Shown: positions 8,614 to 18,977 of the stretch, one piece after another
Numbering within the stretch: position 1 is the stretch's first letter
Layout: every line of letters starts with the position of its first letter
Assembly: GCF_042434745.1 (NCBI RefSeq)
Contig: NZ_JBHLSS010000098.1
Strand: one strand, 5' to 3'
Source: Azotobacter paspali
GTDB taxonomy: Bacteria; Pseudomonadota; Gammaproteobacteria; Pseudomonadales; Pseudomonadaceae
Length of the DNA: 64,000 nt
Notes under the pieces: generated by a model
Told to the model about the DNA's origin: nothing
Database searches by the model: none
Seen by the model: the letters and a program-made list of their open reading frames with translations, nothing else
Position numbers and translations under genes: made by a program

Positions 8614-9157
8614 GGCGCGGTTTTTTCCTTCTCGCATGCGGGAGAGGGGCCGGGGAAAGGGTAGTTGGCGGCTCTCTGCGGGCTGGTTCCCCTCTCCCCG
8701 ACCCTCTCCCCGGAAGGGAGAGGGAGGCAGGGTTGATCCACTAGGGCGCTTGGGACATGCCGCCGCCAATGCATTGCCGGCAGTGGGGCACGGTTTCTCC
8801 CCTCTCCCACGTGGGAGAGGGGCCGGGGGAGAGGGTAGTTGGCGGCTCTCTGCGGGCCGGTTTCCCTCTCCCCGACCCTCTCCCCGGAAGGGAGAGGGAG
8901 GCAGGGTTGATCCACTAGGGCGCTTGGGACATGCCGCCGCCAATGCATTGCCGGCAGTGGGGCACGGTTTCTCCCCTCTCCCATGTGGGAGAGGGGCCGG
9001 GGGAGAGGGTAGTTGGCGGCTCTCTGCGGGCCGGTTTCCCTCTCCCCGACCCTCTCCCCGGAAGGGAGAGGGAGGCAGGGTTGATTCACCAGGCCGCCCG
9101 GGACATGTTGCCACCGGCGCATTGCCGGCAGTGGCCCAGGGGCCGGAGGAGAGGGAG
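8614..9157. repeat. 174-bp tandem repeat of the CTCTCCC/GGGAGAG palindrome family, about three units
   Basis: The marker GTAGTTGGCG begins at 8661, 8835 and 9009, giving an exact 174-bp period. Each unit holds CCCTCTCC-type and GGGAGAGG-type arms that pair with each other, TTGATCCACTAGGGCGCTTG, and a stretch (GACATGCCGCCGCCAATGC and following) that copies the 3' end of the preceding VWA gene including its stop region. Two units are nearly identical; the first and last are more diverged. No coding role is apparent. Confidence 0.9.
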
Positions 9158-9640
9158 CTACCCCAGCCGCAAAGTGCGCTCGCAGACCCTCTCCACCAGT
9201 TCGGGATCGTGGCTGACCAGCAACAGGGCGCAGTGGTGCTCGTCGGCGAGGACGATCTGCGCGCCGCCGGCTGTCGCGGCGCAGAAGGCCAGGCGCTGGG
9301 CCATGCCGCCGGAAAGCTGGCCGGGCAGTTTGTCGCCGGCCTGCTCCAGGCCGACGCCGGCCAGGTCGCGGCGGGCGTTCGCGGCGGCCCGTTCCGCGTC
9401 CTGTCGCAGCACGCAGGCGTAGACCTCGGCGACCTGCCGGCCGGCGCGCATCAGCGGGTCGAGGGCGTGCCGGGGTACCTGCGGCAGCATGGCAGAGGCG
9501 TTCCAGTTCGCGCCGGGGCAGCGTGGCGAGGTCGTGGCCGTCGACGCGGATGGTTCCGCTGGCGCGCAGCGAGGGCGGCAGCAGGCCCATGATGGCCTGG
9601 ATCAGAATGCGCCGGAGCCGCAGTCGAGGCGGGCGAAACG
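9158..9640 (-). pseudogene. Peptide/nickel-type ABC-transporter ATPase remnant
   Basis: On the minus strand the residues GLLPPSLRASGTIRVDGHDL, then (after a frameshift near 9490) PRHALDPLMRAGRQVAEVY, and the ABC signature LSGGMAQRLAF match oligopeptide/nickel ABC ATPases. The Walker A region is lost at the right-hand junction. After IVLADE the usual block with the D-loop is missing and the sequence jumps to ALLLVSHDPELVERV, an internal deletion of roughly 40 residues. Truncation, frameshift and deletion together make it non-functional. It abuts the TonB-receptor remnant, so a deletion has fused two uptake genes. Confidence 0.8.
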
Positions 9641-10135
9641 CTCGCGCTGCGGGCGCTTGCTGACCATGACGGTACCACCGGGATCGCCCCGCTCGTACAG
9701 GCTGGAGGCCGGCCCCTTGAGCACTTCGAGGCGCTCGATGTTGGTCGCGTCGGGCGAGTTCATGTAGCCGCGGTTGACGCTGAAGCCGTCCTTGTAGAAC
9801 TCGACGGTGGTCAGGTCGCGCACGCTGTATTCGTATAGGGTCAGTCCGCTGAAGTCGTTCTGCCGCGCCATGCCGCCGGCGAAATCGAGCGCCCGCTCGA
9901 TGCGCGGGCTGTGCAGATCATCCAGCACCTGGGCGGGAATCACGCTGACCGACTGTGGGATTTCCTCGATCGCGGCATCGGTCTTGGTGGCGCTGGCCGA
10001 ACGCCGGGCACGGTAGCCGCGGACCGGGCCGCTGGCGCTCTCCTGGTCCGCGCCGATGGCGATGGCTTCGAGAACCTCCACGCCCTGGCCGGCGGCGATC
10101 TCGGACAGCAGACCGAGAATCATCCCGGTCACCAA
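9612..10135 (-). pseudogene. TonB-dependent siderophore receptor, N-terminal plug remnant
   Basis: The minus-strand frame encodes a siderophore-receptor plug: KTDAAIEEIPQSVSVIPAQV, LDFAGGMARQNDFSG, FYKDGFSVNRGYMNSPDATN, IERLEVLKGPASSLYERGDPGGT. It is then cut off just after SKRPQRERFARLD, where it runs into the ABC remnant. The whole beta-barrel is absent. The usual GGTVN(I/M)VSKRP is here GGTVMVSKRP, one codon short. The N terminus has no clean signal peptide. Intact relatives of about 700-800 residues import ferric siderophores; this fragment cannot. Confidence 0.82.
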
Positions 10136-10506
10136 CAGAACGGACGTGTCGTTTCGCTAAATCATGCCGCTTTCTTCTCGGTTACGAATCGGGGGCACAC
10201 TAATGGCGTGGCCCGCACCTGTCTGTCGGCCGGGCGACACCCGGAGCGGGCTTCGCGCGCTCTCGGCAGGGCTGCGACGAGGGCCGGCGGGCTGGTGAAC
10301 GCGAAGGCGCTTACCGTTACATCATAACGTTTCGGCTACGCCCGGATAAACGCTCCGCCATGGACCCGTGCGGGAAAACCCGTGGCACGGTTGCTGCTGG
10401 ACATTGAAAAGCCTGGCCCCAGGGAGCAAAGTCTGGCCCGGTCGCCCTTGCCCGTGCGCCGGGCTTGGCCGAGGCTTCAACCATCGCCATGTCCAGGATC
10501 CTTCCC
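10136..10506. other. Intergenic region upstream of glmU, no gene seen
   Basis: I see no supported gene, repeat or RNA in this stretch. In Pseudomonas glmU usually follows the atp operon closely; here it follows the TonB/ABC deletion scar, so glmU must be driven from a promoter in this region or upstream. No confident promoter was identified. Confidence 0.5.
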
Positions 10507-11871
10507 ATGTCCCTCGATATCGTCATTCTCGCCGCCGGCCAGGGCACGCGCATGCGTTCCGCCCTGCCGAAAGTCCTGCACCCGGTCGCCGGCAATTCGA
10601 TGCTCGGCCATGTCGTCGCCACGGCCCGCCAACTGCAGCCGCAGGGTATCCACGTAGTGATCGGGCACGGCGCTGAACTGGTGCGCGCGCGGCTGGCTGC
10701 GGACGACCTGAACTTCGTCCTGCAGGCCGAGCAACTGGGCACCGGGCACGCAGTGGCCCAGGCGCTGCCGGCGCTGTCCGCCGAGCGGGTACTGATCCTC
10801 TACGGCGACGTGCCGCTGATCGAGGCGGATACCCTGCATCGCCTGCTAGCACAGGTCGGCCCCGAGCGCCTGGCCCTGCTCACCGTGGACCTGGTCGATC
10901 CCAGCGGCTACGGGCGGATCGTCCGCGATGCCGCCGGGCGGGTGGTCGCCATCGTCGAGCACAAGGACGCTAGCCCCGAACAGCGCGCCATTTGCGAAGG
11001 CAATACCGGCATCCTCGCGGTGCCCGGCGCGCGCCTGGCCGACTGGCTGGGGCGGCTGTCCAACGACAATGCCCAAGGCGAGTACTACCTCACCGACGTG
11101 ATCGCCATAGCGGTGGCCGACGGCCTGACGATCGCCACCGAGCAGCCGCAGGACGCCATGGAGGTGCAGGGCGCCAACGACCGCCTGCAGCTCGCCCAAC
11201 TGGAGCGCCACTACCAGTCGCGCGTCGCCCGGAGGCTGATGGCCCAGGGCGTGACCCTGCGCGATCCGGCGCGTTTCGATTTGCGCGGCGAAGTCGAGGT
11301 CGGCCGCGACGTGCTGATCGACGTCAATGTGATCCTTGAAGGCAAAGTGATCATCGAGGACGGCGTGGAAATCGGCCCGAACTGCACGATCAAGGACAGC
11401 ACCCTGCGCCGGGGCGCCCAGGTCAAGGCCAATAGCCACCTGGAAGGCGCCGAGCTGGGCGAGGGCGCCGACTGCGGTCCCTTCGCCCGCCTGCGTCCGG
11501 GCGCGGTGCTGGGCGCCAAGGCGCACGTCGGCAACTTCGTCGAGCTGAAGAACGCCGTGCTGGGCGAGGGCGCCAAGGCCGGGCACCTGTCCTACCTGGG
11601 CGATGCCGAGATCGGCGCGCGGACCAACATCGGCGCCGGCACCATCACCTGCAATTACGACGGCGCCAACAAGTTCAGAACGGTGATGGGCGAGGACGTG
11701 TTCATCGGCTCGAACAGTGCCCTGGTCGCCCCGATCGAACTCGGCGCCGGCGCTACCACCGGCGCCGGCTCGGTGATCACCGAGGACGTGCCGGCCGGCA
11801 ACCTGGCCCTCGGCCGCGGTCGTCAGCGCAACATCGAAGGCTGGCAGCGACCCACCAAGCAAAAGAAATAG
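10507..11871 (+). CDS. glmU: GlmU: bifunctional UDP-N-acetylglucosamine pyrophosphorylase/glucosamine-1-phosphate acetyltransferase
   Basis: The protein makes UDP-GlcNAc for peptidoglycan and LPS by acetylating glucosamine-1-phosphate and then uridylylating it. Starting at ATG 10507 it has 454 residues, the normal length. The N-terminal nucleotidyltransferase domain begins with the signature LAAGQGTRMRSALPKVLHPV (residues about 8-27), and the C-terminal left-handed beta-helix acetyltransferase has hexapeptide repeats and the FVELKNAVLGEGAKAGHLSY and NIGAGTITCNYDG blocks. An upstream extension of the frame (to 10465) is not favoured because MSLDIVILAAG is the usual start and AGGA precedes it. 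The downstream helicase gene starts 11 bp after the stop, so the two may be cotranscribed. Confidence 0.97.
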   Translation: MSLDIVILAAGQGTRMRSALPKVLHPVAGNSMLGHVVATARQLQPQGIHVVIGHGAELVRARLAADDLNFVLQAEQLGTGHAVAQALPALSAERVLILYGDVPLIEADTLHRLLAQVGPERLALLTVDLVDPSGYGRIVRDAAGRVVAIVEHKDASPEQRAICEGNTGILAVPGARLADWLGRLSNDNAQGEYYLTDVIAIAVADGLTIATEQPQDAMEVQGANDRLQLAQLERHYQSRVARRLMAQGVTLRDPARFDLRGEVEVGRDVLIDVNVILEGKVIIEDGVEIGPNCTIKDSTLRRGAQVKANSHLEGAELGEGADCGPFARLRPGAVLGAKAHVGNFVELKNAVLGEGAKAGHLSYLGDAEIGARTNIGAGTITCNYDGANKFRTVMGEDVFIGSNSALVAPIELGAGATTGAGSVITEDVPAGNLALGRGRQRNIEGWQRPTKQKK

Positions 11872-11882
11872 GATATCCGCGC

Positions 11883-14747
11883 ATGCGTGTGCTGACCTAC
11901 GCCGGGCTCGAACCCGGCCGGCTGAAGACCGCCCTGAACAAAGCCATGGCCGCCATCGGTCGCGACGACTGGCGCAGCGTCGACCTGAAGAAGCTGGCAC
12001 CGACGCCCTATTTCCGCATCAAGCTCGACCAGGCCAGCCGGCTGCTGCTGAGCTTCGTCCGCTACCGGGACGAGACCGTCTGCCTGGTCCTGGAGGTCAT
12101 CCCTAACCACACCTACGAGAAATCCCGCTTCCTGCGCGGCGCCAGGATCGACGAGGCGCTGATCAAGGAAGCCGACGCGGCGCAGGCCGAGGCCGCCGCC
12201 ACGCCGGTGCGCTACCTGCATCCGGGGCGCGGGGAATTCCACCTGCTGGACAAGGTGATCTCCTTCGACGATGCGCAGGAAGTCATCTACCGCCTGCCGC
12301 CGCCGGCGATCCTGGTGGGCTCGGCCGGTTCCGGCAAGACCGCCCTGACCCTGGAGAAGATGCGCCAGGCCGAGGGCGAACTGCTCTACGTCACCCAGTC
12401 GCCCTGGCTGGCGCGCAATGCCCGCGAACTCTACTTCGCCAACGGCTACCGCAACGACGCCCAGGAGCCGCAGTTCCTCGCTTACCGCGAATTCCTCGAA
12501 ACCCTGAAGGTGCCGGAAGGCCGCGAGGTGAACTTCCAGGCCTTCAAGGCCTGGTTCGAGCGGCACCGCCAGCAGTACCGCTTCACCGACGCCCACCAGT
12601 GCTTCGAGGAGTTCCGCGGGGTGATCGGCAGTCAGCCGGAAGGTGCGCTCGACGAGGCCGCCTACCTGGCCCTGGGAACCCGCCAATCGATCTTCCCGGC
12701 CGAGCGGCGCGCCGCCGTCCACCAATTGTTCCGGCGCTATCAGGCCTGGCTCGCCGACAGCGGCCTGTACGACACTAATCTGGTCGCCCAGCGATGGCAG
12801 GCGCTGGCCGAGCCCACTTACGACTTCGTCGTCGTCGACGAAGTGCAAGACCTGACCAACGCCCAGTTGGCGTTGGTACTGAAAACCCTCAGGAAACCCG
12901 GCCAGTTCCTACTCTGCGGCGACTCCAATCAGATCGTGCACCCCAACTTCTTTTCCTGGAGCGCAGTCAAGGGCCTGTTCTGGCGCGATCCCGAGCTGGC
13001 CGAGCGGCAGACCCTCTCGGTACTGCGGGTCAACTACCGCAACGCCCGCGAAGTCACCCGGGCGGCCAACGACTTGCTGAAGATCAAGCATACCCGCTTC
13101 GGCTCCATCGACCGCGAGAGCAACCACCTGGTCGAGTCCGCCTCCGACGAGACGGGCGAGGTGCGCCTTTTGGCCGACAAGGACGCGATCAAGCGCGACC
13201 TGGACGCCAGAACCCGCGCCTCCACCCTGTTCGCCGTTCTGGTGCTGCGCGATGAGGACAAGGCCGAGGCGAGGAAGCACTTTCGCACACCCCTGGTGTT
13301 CTCGGTACACGAGGCCAAGGGGCTGGAATACCCCAACATCATTCTCTACCGCTTCGTCTCCGACCAGCGCCAAGCCTATGCGGAAATCTGCGAGGGAGTC
13401 ACCGCCGCCGACCTGGACAAGGACGAGCTGGACTACCGCCGCGCCCGCGACAAGCAGGACAAATCGCTGGAGATTTGGAAGTTCTACGTCAACGCCCTGT
13501 ACGTCGCGCTGACCCGCGCGGTGGAGCGGCTCTACCTGATCGAGAGCGATCACGGACATCCGCTGCTGCAACTGCTGGGCGTGCGAGGCGGCGAGGTTCG
13601 GCTGGAAATCGAATCCAGCGAATCCAGCCGCGAGGACTGGGAGCGCGAGGCGCACCGCCTGGAGCAGCAGGGCAAGCAGGAACAGGCCGAGGCGATCCGC
13701 CGCGACATCCTCCGGACCCGTCAGGTGCCCTGGCCGGTGTGGAACTGGGAAACCGCCACGCCGATGATCGAGCGTGCCCGCGATCCCCGGGAGGTCTCCA
13801 ACAAGGTGCGTCAGCAACTGCTCGACTTCGCCCTCTGGCACCAGCAGGAGCGACATATCGAGTACCTGTCCGATACGCTGCACTGGAACCCCGCCGTGCA
13901 ACTGATCGCCAACGCCCGCCAGGGCTCGATCTGGCGCACCCGCGACAGCCTCGTCGAGCGCCAGCTCGGCGCCTACCACAAGAAGAACTTCAAGGACATC
14001 CTCGTCCAGTGCGACCAGTACGGCGTCGACCACCGCACGCCGATGGACGCCACCCCGCTGATGCTCGCCGCCCTAGCCGGCAACCTGCCGCTGGCGGAGG
14101 CGCTGCTCGAACGCGGTGCCGATCCCGAACAGCGCGACCTGTTCGGCCACAACGCGCTGTCTTATGCCCTCGGCCGCGCCGTCGAGGACGAGGAGTACGC
14201 CGCCGATCCCCTCGGCGCGCTCTACGAGCGCCTGGCGACTCCGCTGGACCTGGAAGTGGAGGGACGGCTGATCCGCCTGCAGCCGCAGCAGGGCGAATAC
14301 CTGCCGCTGCAACTCATGCTGGCCGGTCTCAAGGTGCTCGGCTCGCAACTGACCCACAGTCAGGAGTACCCGATCGGCCGGCGCTACGGCTTCTACGCCG
14401 ACTACCTGATGCGCAACATCACGCATTTCCCGGCTAGTGTGTTGCGTCCCGAGCGCAGGAAGCGCACCTACTTCAACCAGGTTCTGGCCCGCGCCGAAAT
14501 CGACAGTGGCTACCGTCCGGCGCGCAAGCTCTGGCAGCGCGTGCGCAACGGTCACTACCTGCCCAGCCCGGAACTGAAGCTGCGCGTGCCCGACGGCGAC
14601 GGCCAGGGCCGCTGGCTGCCGCTGTACGAGCTGCTGGCCGGCCGGCAGATCCTCGCCGGCAATGCCTACCTGATGGTGGGCGAGTCGCTGCGCTGGATAA
14701 TGAAGGACGACAGCGAGCACGACCCGCTGGATTTCGGCCTGCTATGA
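11883..14747 (+). CDS. RelE-like/UvrD-like helicase/ankyrin fusion protein
   Basis: This 954-residue protein has three parts. Residues 1-95 look like a RelE/ParE-superfamily fold (KLAPTPYFRIKLDQASRLLL, CLVLEVIPNHTYEKSRFLRG). Residues about 140-555 form a superfamily 1 helicase: Walker A GSAGSGKT at about 146-153, motif II VVDEVQDL at about 316-324, GDSNQIVHP, NYRNAREV, VHEAKGLEYPNIILY and the UvrD-type motif VI YVALTRAVERLYL. Residues about 717-770 contain an ankyrin-like pair (TPLMLAALAGNLPLAEALLERGADP, DLFGHNALSYALGRA), followed by an unrecognised C-terminal region of about 180 residues. It sits between glmU and glmR, an accessory insertion into a conserved locus. The role is unknown; a defence or DNA-repair function is conceivable. 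Confidence 0.85.
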   Translation: MRVLTYAGLEPGRLKTALNKAMAAIGRDDWRSVDLKKLAPTPYFRIKLDQASRLLLSFVRYRDETVCLVLEVIPNHTYEKSRFLRGARIDEALIKEADAAQAEAAATPVRYLHPGRGEFHLLDKVISFDDAQEVIYRLPPPAILVGSAGSGKTALTLEKMRQAEGELLYVTQSPWLARNARELYFANGYRNDAQEPQFLAYREFLETLKVPEGREVNFQAFKAWFERHRQQYRFTDAHQCFEEFRGVIGSQPEGALDEAAYLALGTRQSIFPAERRAAVHQLFRRYQAWLADSGLYDTNLVAQRWQALAEPTYDFVVVDEVQDLTNAQLALVLKTLRKPGQFLLCGDSNQIVHPNFFSWSAVKGLFWRDPELAERQTLSVLRVNYRNAREVTRAANDLLKIKHTRFGSIDRESNHLVESASDETGEVRLLADKDAIKRDLDARTRASTLFAVLVLRDEDKAEARKHFRTPLVFSVHEAKGLEYPNIILYRFVSDQRQAYAEICEGVTAADLDKDELDYRRARDKQDKSLEIWKFYVNALYVALTRAVERLYLIESDHGHPLLQLLGVRGGEVRLEIESSESSREDWEREAHRLEQQGKQEQAEAIRRDILRTRQVPWPVWNWETATPMIERARDPREVSNKVRQQLLDFALWHQQERHIEYLSDTLHWNPAVQLIANARQGSIWRTRDSLVERQLGAYHKKNFKDILVQCDQYGVDHRTPMDATPLMLAALAGNLPLAEALLERGADPEQRDLFGHNALSYALGRAVEDEEYAADPLGALYERLATPLDLEVEGRLIRLQPQQGEYLPLQLMLAGLKVLGSQLTHSQEYPIGRRYGFYADYLMRNITHFPASVLRPERRKRTYFNQVLARAEIDSGYRPARKLWQRVRNGHYLPSPELKLRVPDGDGQGRWLPLYELLAGRQILAGNAYLMVGESLRWIMKDDSEHDPLDFGLL

Positions 14748-14909
14748 GGATGGGGCGGCAGGTGTTGCCTTCGTCGCAATCCTCTCCAGAAGGCCGACAG
14801 GCCCAGGACAGCCCGTTCCGCCGATGAAGGCGGAGCGGCGCATTCGTCGGCCGTGGAAGCGGGCTCCTTGACCGCCTGCGCGCTTTGGGTTTTGATTCGT
14901 CACATTGTC

Positions 14910-14922
14910 TTTCGAATCGAAA
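14910..14922. promoter_or_regulatory. Likely DeoR-family (GlmR) operator
   Basis: TTTCGAATCGAAA is a perfect palindrome (TTTCGA, A, TCGAAA) lying 7 bp before the glmR start codon. DeoR-family repressors commonly bind TTTCG-based palindromes, so autoregulation of glmR and control of the following glmS is a reasonable inference. Confidence 0.55.
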
Positions 14923-14929
14923 CTTAAAG

Positions 14930-15694
14930 ATGTCGAAGCGAAACACACCGCAACGCCGCCATGCCATCCTCGCCTTGCTCGCCGAACGGGGCGAAGTCAG
15001 CGTCGACGAACTGGCCAGGCGTTTCGAGACCTCGGAGGTCACCATCCGCAAGGACCTCGCCATCCTGGAGAAGAACGGCCTGCTGCTGCGCCGCTACGGT
15101 GGCGCGGTGCCGCTGCCGCAGGATCTGGCCGAGGACCGCCCGCTGTCCGCCGGCAAGCAGGCGATCGCCAGGGCCGCCGCCGCGCGCATCCGCGAGCACG
15201 CGCGGATCATCGTCGACAGCGGCAGCACCACCGCGGCGCTGATCCCCGAGTTGGTGCACAAGCGCGGGCTGGTGGTGATGACCAATTCCCTTGACGTGGC
15301 CAACGCCCTGCGCGAGCTGGAGAACGAGCCGGTGCTGCTGATGACCGGCGGCACCTGGGACCCGCATTCGGAATCCTTCCAGGGCCAGGTCGCCGAGCAG
15401 GTGCTGCGCTCCTACGACTTCGACCAGTTGTTCATCGGCGCCGACGGCATCGACCTGGCGCGCGGCACCACCACCTTCAACGAGCTGCTCGGCCTGTCCA
15501 GGGTCATGGCCGAAGTCGCCCGGGAAGTCGTCGTCATGGTCGAGTCCGACAAGGTCGGCCGGCGGATTCCCAACCTGGAGTTGCCCTGGAGCAGCATCCA
15601 TACCCTGATCACCGACGAGCGCCTCCCGCCCGAGGCGCGCGGACAGATCGCGGCGCATGGCGTGGAACTGGTCTGCGTCGCCGTACCCGCCTGA
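14930..15694 (+). CDS. glmR: GlmR: DeoR-family transcriptional regulator of amino-sugar synthesis
   Basis: The 254-residue DeoR-family protein has an N-terminal helix-turn-helix (RRHAILALLAERGEVSVDELARRFETSEVTIRKDLAILEKNGLLLRRYGGAV) and a C-terminal sugar-phosphate sensing domain (VDSGSTTAALIPEL, VVMTNSLDVANAL, IGADGIDLARGTTTFNE). The gene lies 14 bp before glmS and downstream of glmU, the Pseudomonas arrangement in which this regulator controls glmS. ATG 14930 (MSKRNTPQRR) is preferred over an upstream in-frame start at 14885 because the palindromic operator and a normal N terminus then fall in place. It should sense an amino-sugar phosphate. Confidence 0.92.
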   Translation: MSKRNTPQRRHAILALLAERGEVSVDELARRFETSEVTIRKDLAILEKNGLLLRRYGGAVPLPQDLAEDRPLSAGKQAIARAAAARIREHARIIVDSGSTTAALIPELVHKRGLVVMTNSLDVANALRELENEPVLLMTGGTWDPHSESFQGQVAEQVLRSYDFDQLFIGADGIDLARGTTTFNELLGLSRVMAEVAREVVVMVESDKVGRRIPNLELPWSSIHTLITDERLPPEARGQIAAHGVELVCVAVPA

Positions 15695-15708
15695 AGGAGA
15701 ACCACACC

Positions 15709-17544
<1,836 letters not shown>

Positions 17545-17571
17545 AGGGCGTGGCCCGCGCCGCGACTGATA

Positions 17572-17597
17572 CGGGATGAAAATAAAGTTTCATCCCG
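17572..17597. terminator. Stem-loop after glmS
   Basis: CGGGATGAAA, a 6-base loop and TTTCATCCCG form a perfect 10-bp stem 28 bp after the glmS stop. There is no T-run after it, so termination may be Rho-assisted or the hairpin may protect the 3' end. It marks the edge between conserved backbone and island. Confidence 0.5.
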
Positions 17598-17745
17598 AGC
17601 CGAGCGAAAGGACGTGCGCACTGGCGAGGTGCCGCGTTCTCGGCCGGCCTGCTGTGATGGGTGGAGATTGGCCGGAGGCAGCCCAACTACGGCTATCTCG
17701 TGAGCAGATCGCCATGTTGCCACAGTCACCAGTGGAGGGGCACCG

Positions 17746-18277
17746 CTATAAAGTGCGGCAACTGTCAACAATGCCAAGTAAGTGGGATGCCATGATTATC
17801 ATCTCCCGCGCCTCCGAAGCCTCAACTCCTACATGACGATGGCTTTGTGGGTTCTTGTAGCTTCCAATTGCACCAGACATCAGATTCATCAACGCTTGGC
17901 GTTCGCCGGGTTCGGCTGTTTTTGTCCGTCAGCGGCCCTTCTTCGGGGTTAAAGGCACGCGCGGCAAGCTTGGTGCCAAGCAATTCATCGCCGAAGCTTG
18001 CCGCTTGACGGATTGACACTTCAAGCACTTTGAACGCCTCAAAGACAGCCGTATCGAACAATTCTTGCTTGTAGAGACGGAGCGCGGTGGACCGTAGTGA
18101 TGCGTGAACCATATCCTCTGGAAGTTGGCGGTCTACCATCCACGTCCTCAGCGATACGCCTTCTGCATAGTGGCTTAGCCCTAGTCTTGTAAGGGTCATC
18201 CATTGAACGTCATGAGTAGGATGATGACAAATGAAACCATTGGAGTAGAGCCGGGTCCACGCTTCCGAGCATGCCAA
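17746..18277 (-). pseudogene. TIGR02391-family protein gene, frameshifted
   Basis: The minus-strand frame from 18277 reads AVFEAFKVLEVSIRQAASFGDELLGTKLAARAFNPEEGPLTDK, which matches the C-terminal core of TIGR02391 (Ymh-like) proteins, often found in mobile DNA. At the T5 run 17919-17923 the frame breaks; in the adjacent frame the family sequence continues (TAEPGERQALMNLMSGAIGSYKNPQSHR, then MASHLLGIVDSCRTL and a stop at 17746). One inserted base therefore explains the break. Upstream of 18277 an in-frame TGA cuts the N-terminal part. Function of the family is not established; a link to abortive infection has been suggested for relatives. Confidence 0.75.
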
Positions 18278-18665
18278 CGCTGCTAGTTCACTCTGATCGT
18301 AATCATTTCACACACCGAGGAGGAAGTTGTGGGCGCACTCGGCATCGTGCGGACGCTGCAATTTGCTCCCGAAAACCTAAAGCACAGATTGGCTTAAATT
18401 CAACAGGGAAGCGTCGCATAGTTGCGAGGGGGTTGAGTAAAAATCCTTGAGATGCGGCATAAAACAGACTCCAAACGATTCAAAATGACCACAGTCCTAT
18501 AGCCAATGTCGTGCCGGAGCTGAAGTCACCGTGCTCCCGTTCCCCTTTGAGAAGTCCCAGAACCGAGCGACCAGGCAAGGCGGCTTCTGGCCGAAATCCG
18601 CTTATCACGCGACTTACAGGCATGCTGGTCATCTGAGCAGTTTCTCATTTCTGCTCTGTGCGCAC
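18278..18665. other. Island spacer, no gene seen
   Basis: About 390 bp of clearly lower GC than the backbone. No intact frame with recognisable similarity, RNA gene or repeat was seen. It may include eroded 5' sequence of the TIGR02391 gene. Confidence 0.5.
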
Positions 18666-18977
18666 TCAGCCCGAAAGTACGTCTTGGAACACGTCTGGAC
18701 GCTGGGCGGCGATATGCAGCAGTGAGCGCGCAGCGCCAGATGGCGAGCGGCGACCTTGTTCCCACTCCTGCAGGGTGCGCACCGACACGCCTAGCAACTC
18801 AGCGAATTTCGGCTGCGACAGCCCGGTTTTGCTGCGCGCCTCGGCGGCCTCGGTCAATTCCACGCGATGCACGGCGCCGTGGCGTCCAGCTTTGACATCG
18901 ACAATGGCGGCCAACAACTCCTTGCCGATGTTGCGCTTGGCCTCTCGCTCAAGCAGTTCTTTCTCAGTCAGGGGCAT
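18666..18977 (-). CDS. higA: HigA-type antitoxin (XRE family)
   Basis: The 103-residue protein has a C-terminal XRE helix-turn-helix (SKTGLSQPKFAELLGVSVRTLQEWEQGRRSPSGAARSLLHI) behind a helical N-terminal region, the layout of HigA-type antitoxins that neutralise a HigB RNase partner and repress the operon. It follows the higB gene with a 14-bp overlap, toxin first, as is typical of higBA. The frame looks intact. Since the toxin gene is broken, the antitoxin may be a relic, a DNA-binding repressor only, or a protector against a related toxin elsewhere. Confidence 0.85.
   Translation of the reverse strand: MPLTEKELLEREAKRNIGKELLAAIVDVKAGRHGAVHRVELTEAAEARSKTGLSQPKFAELLGVSVRTLQEWEQGRRSPSGAARSLLHIAAQRPDVFQDVLSG

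Noticed and set aside
8630..9130. Regularly spaced repeats considered as a CRISPR array.
   Set aside because: The units are contiguous 174-bp tandem copies with no unique spacers and no cas genes nearby.
17545..17760. A Tn7 left or right end just after glmS.
   Set aside because: No TGTGGGCGGACA-like end or array of 22-bp transposase sites was visible and no tns genes occur in the island; only the location suggests a Tn7-like origin.
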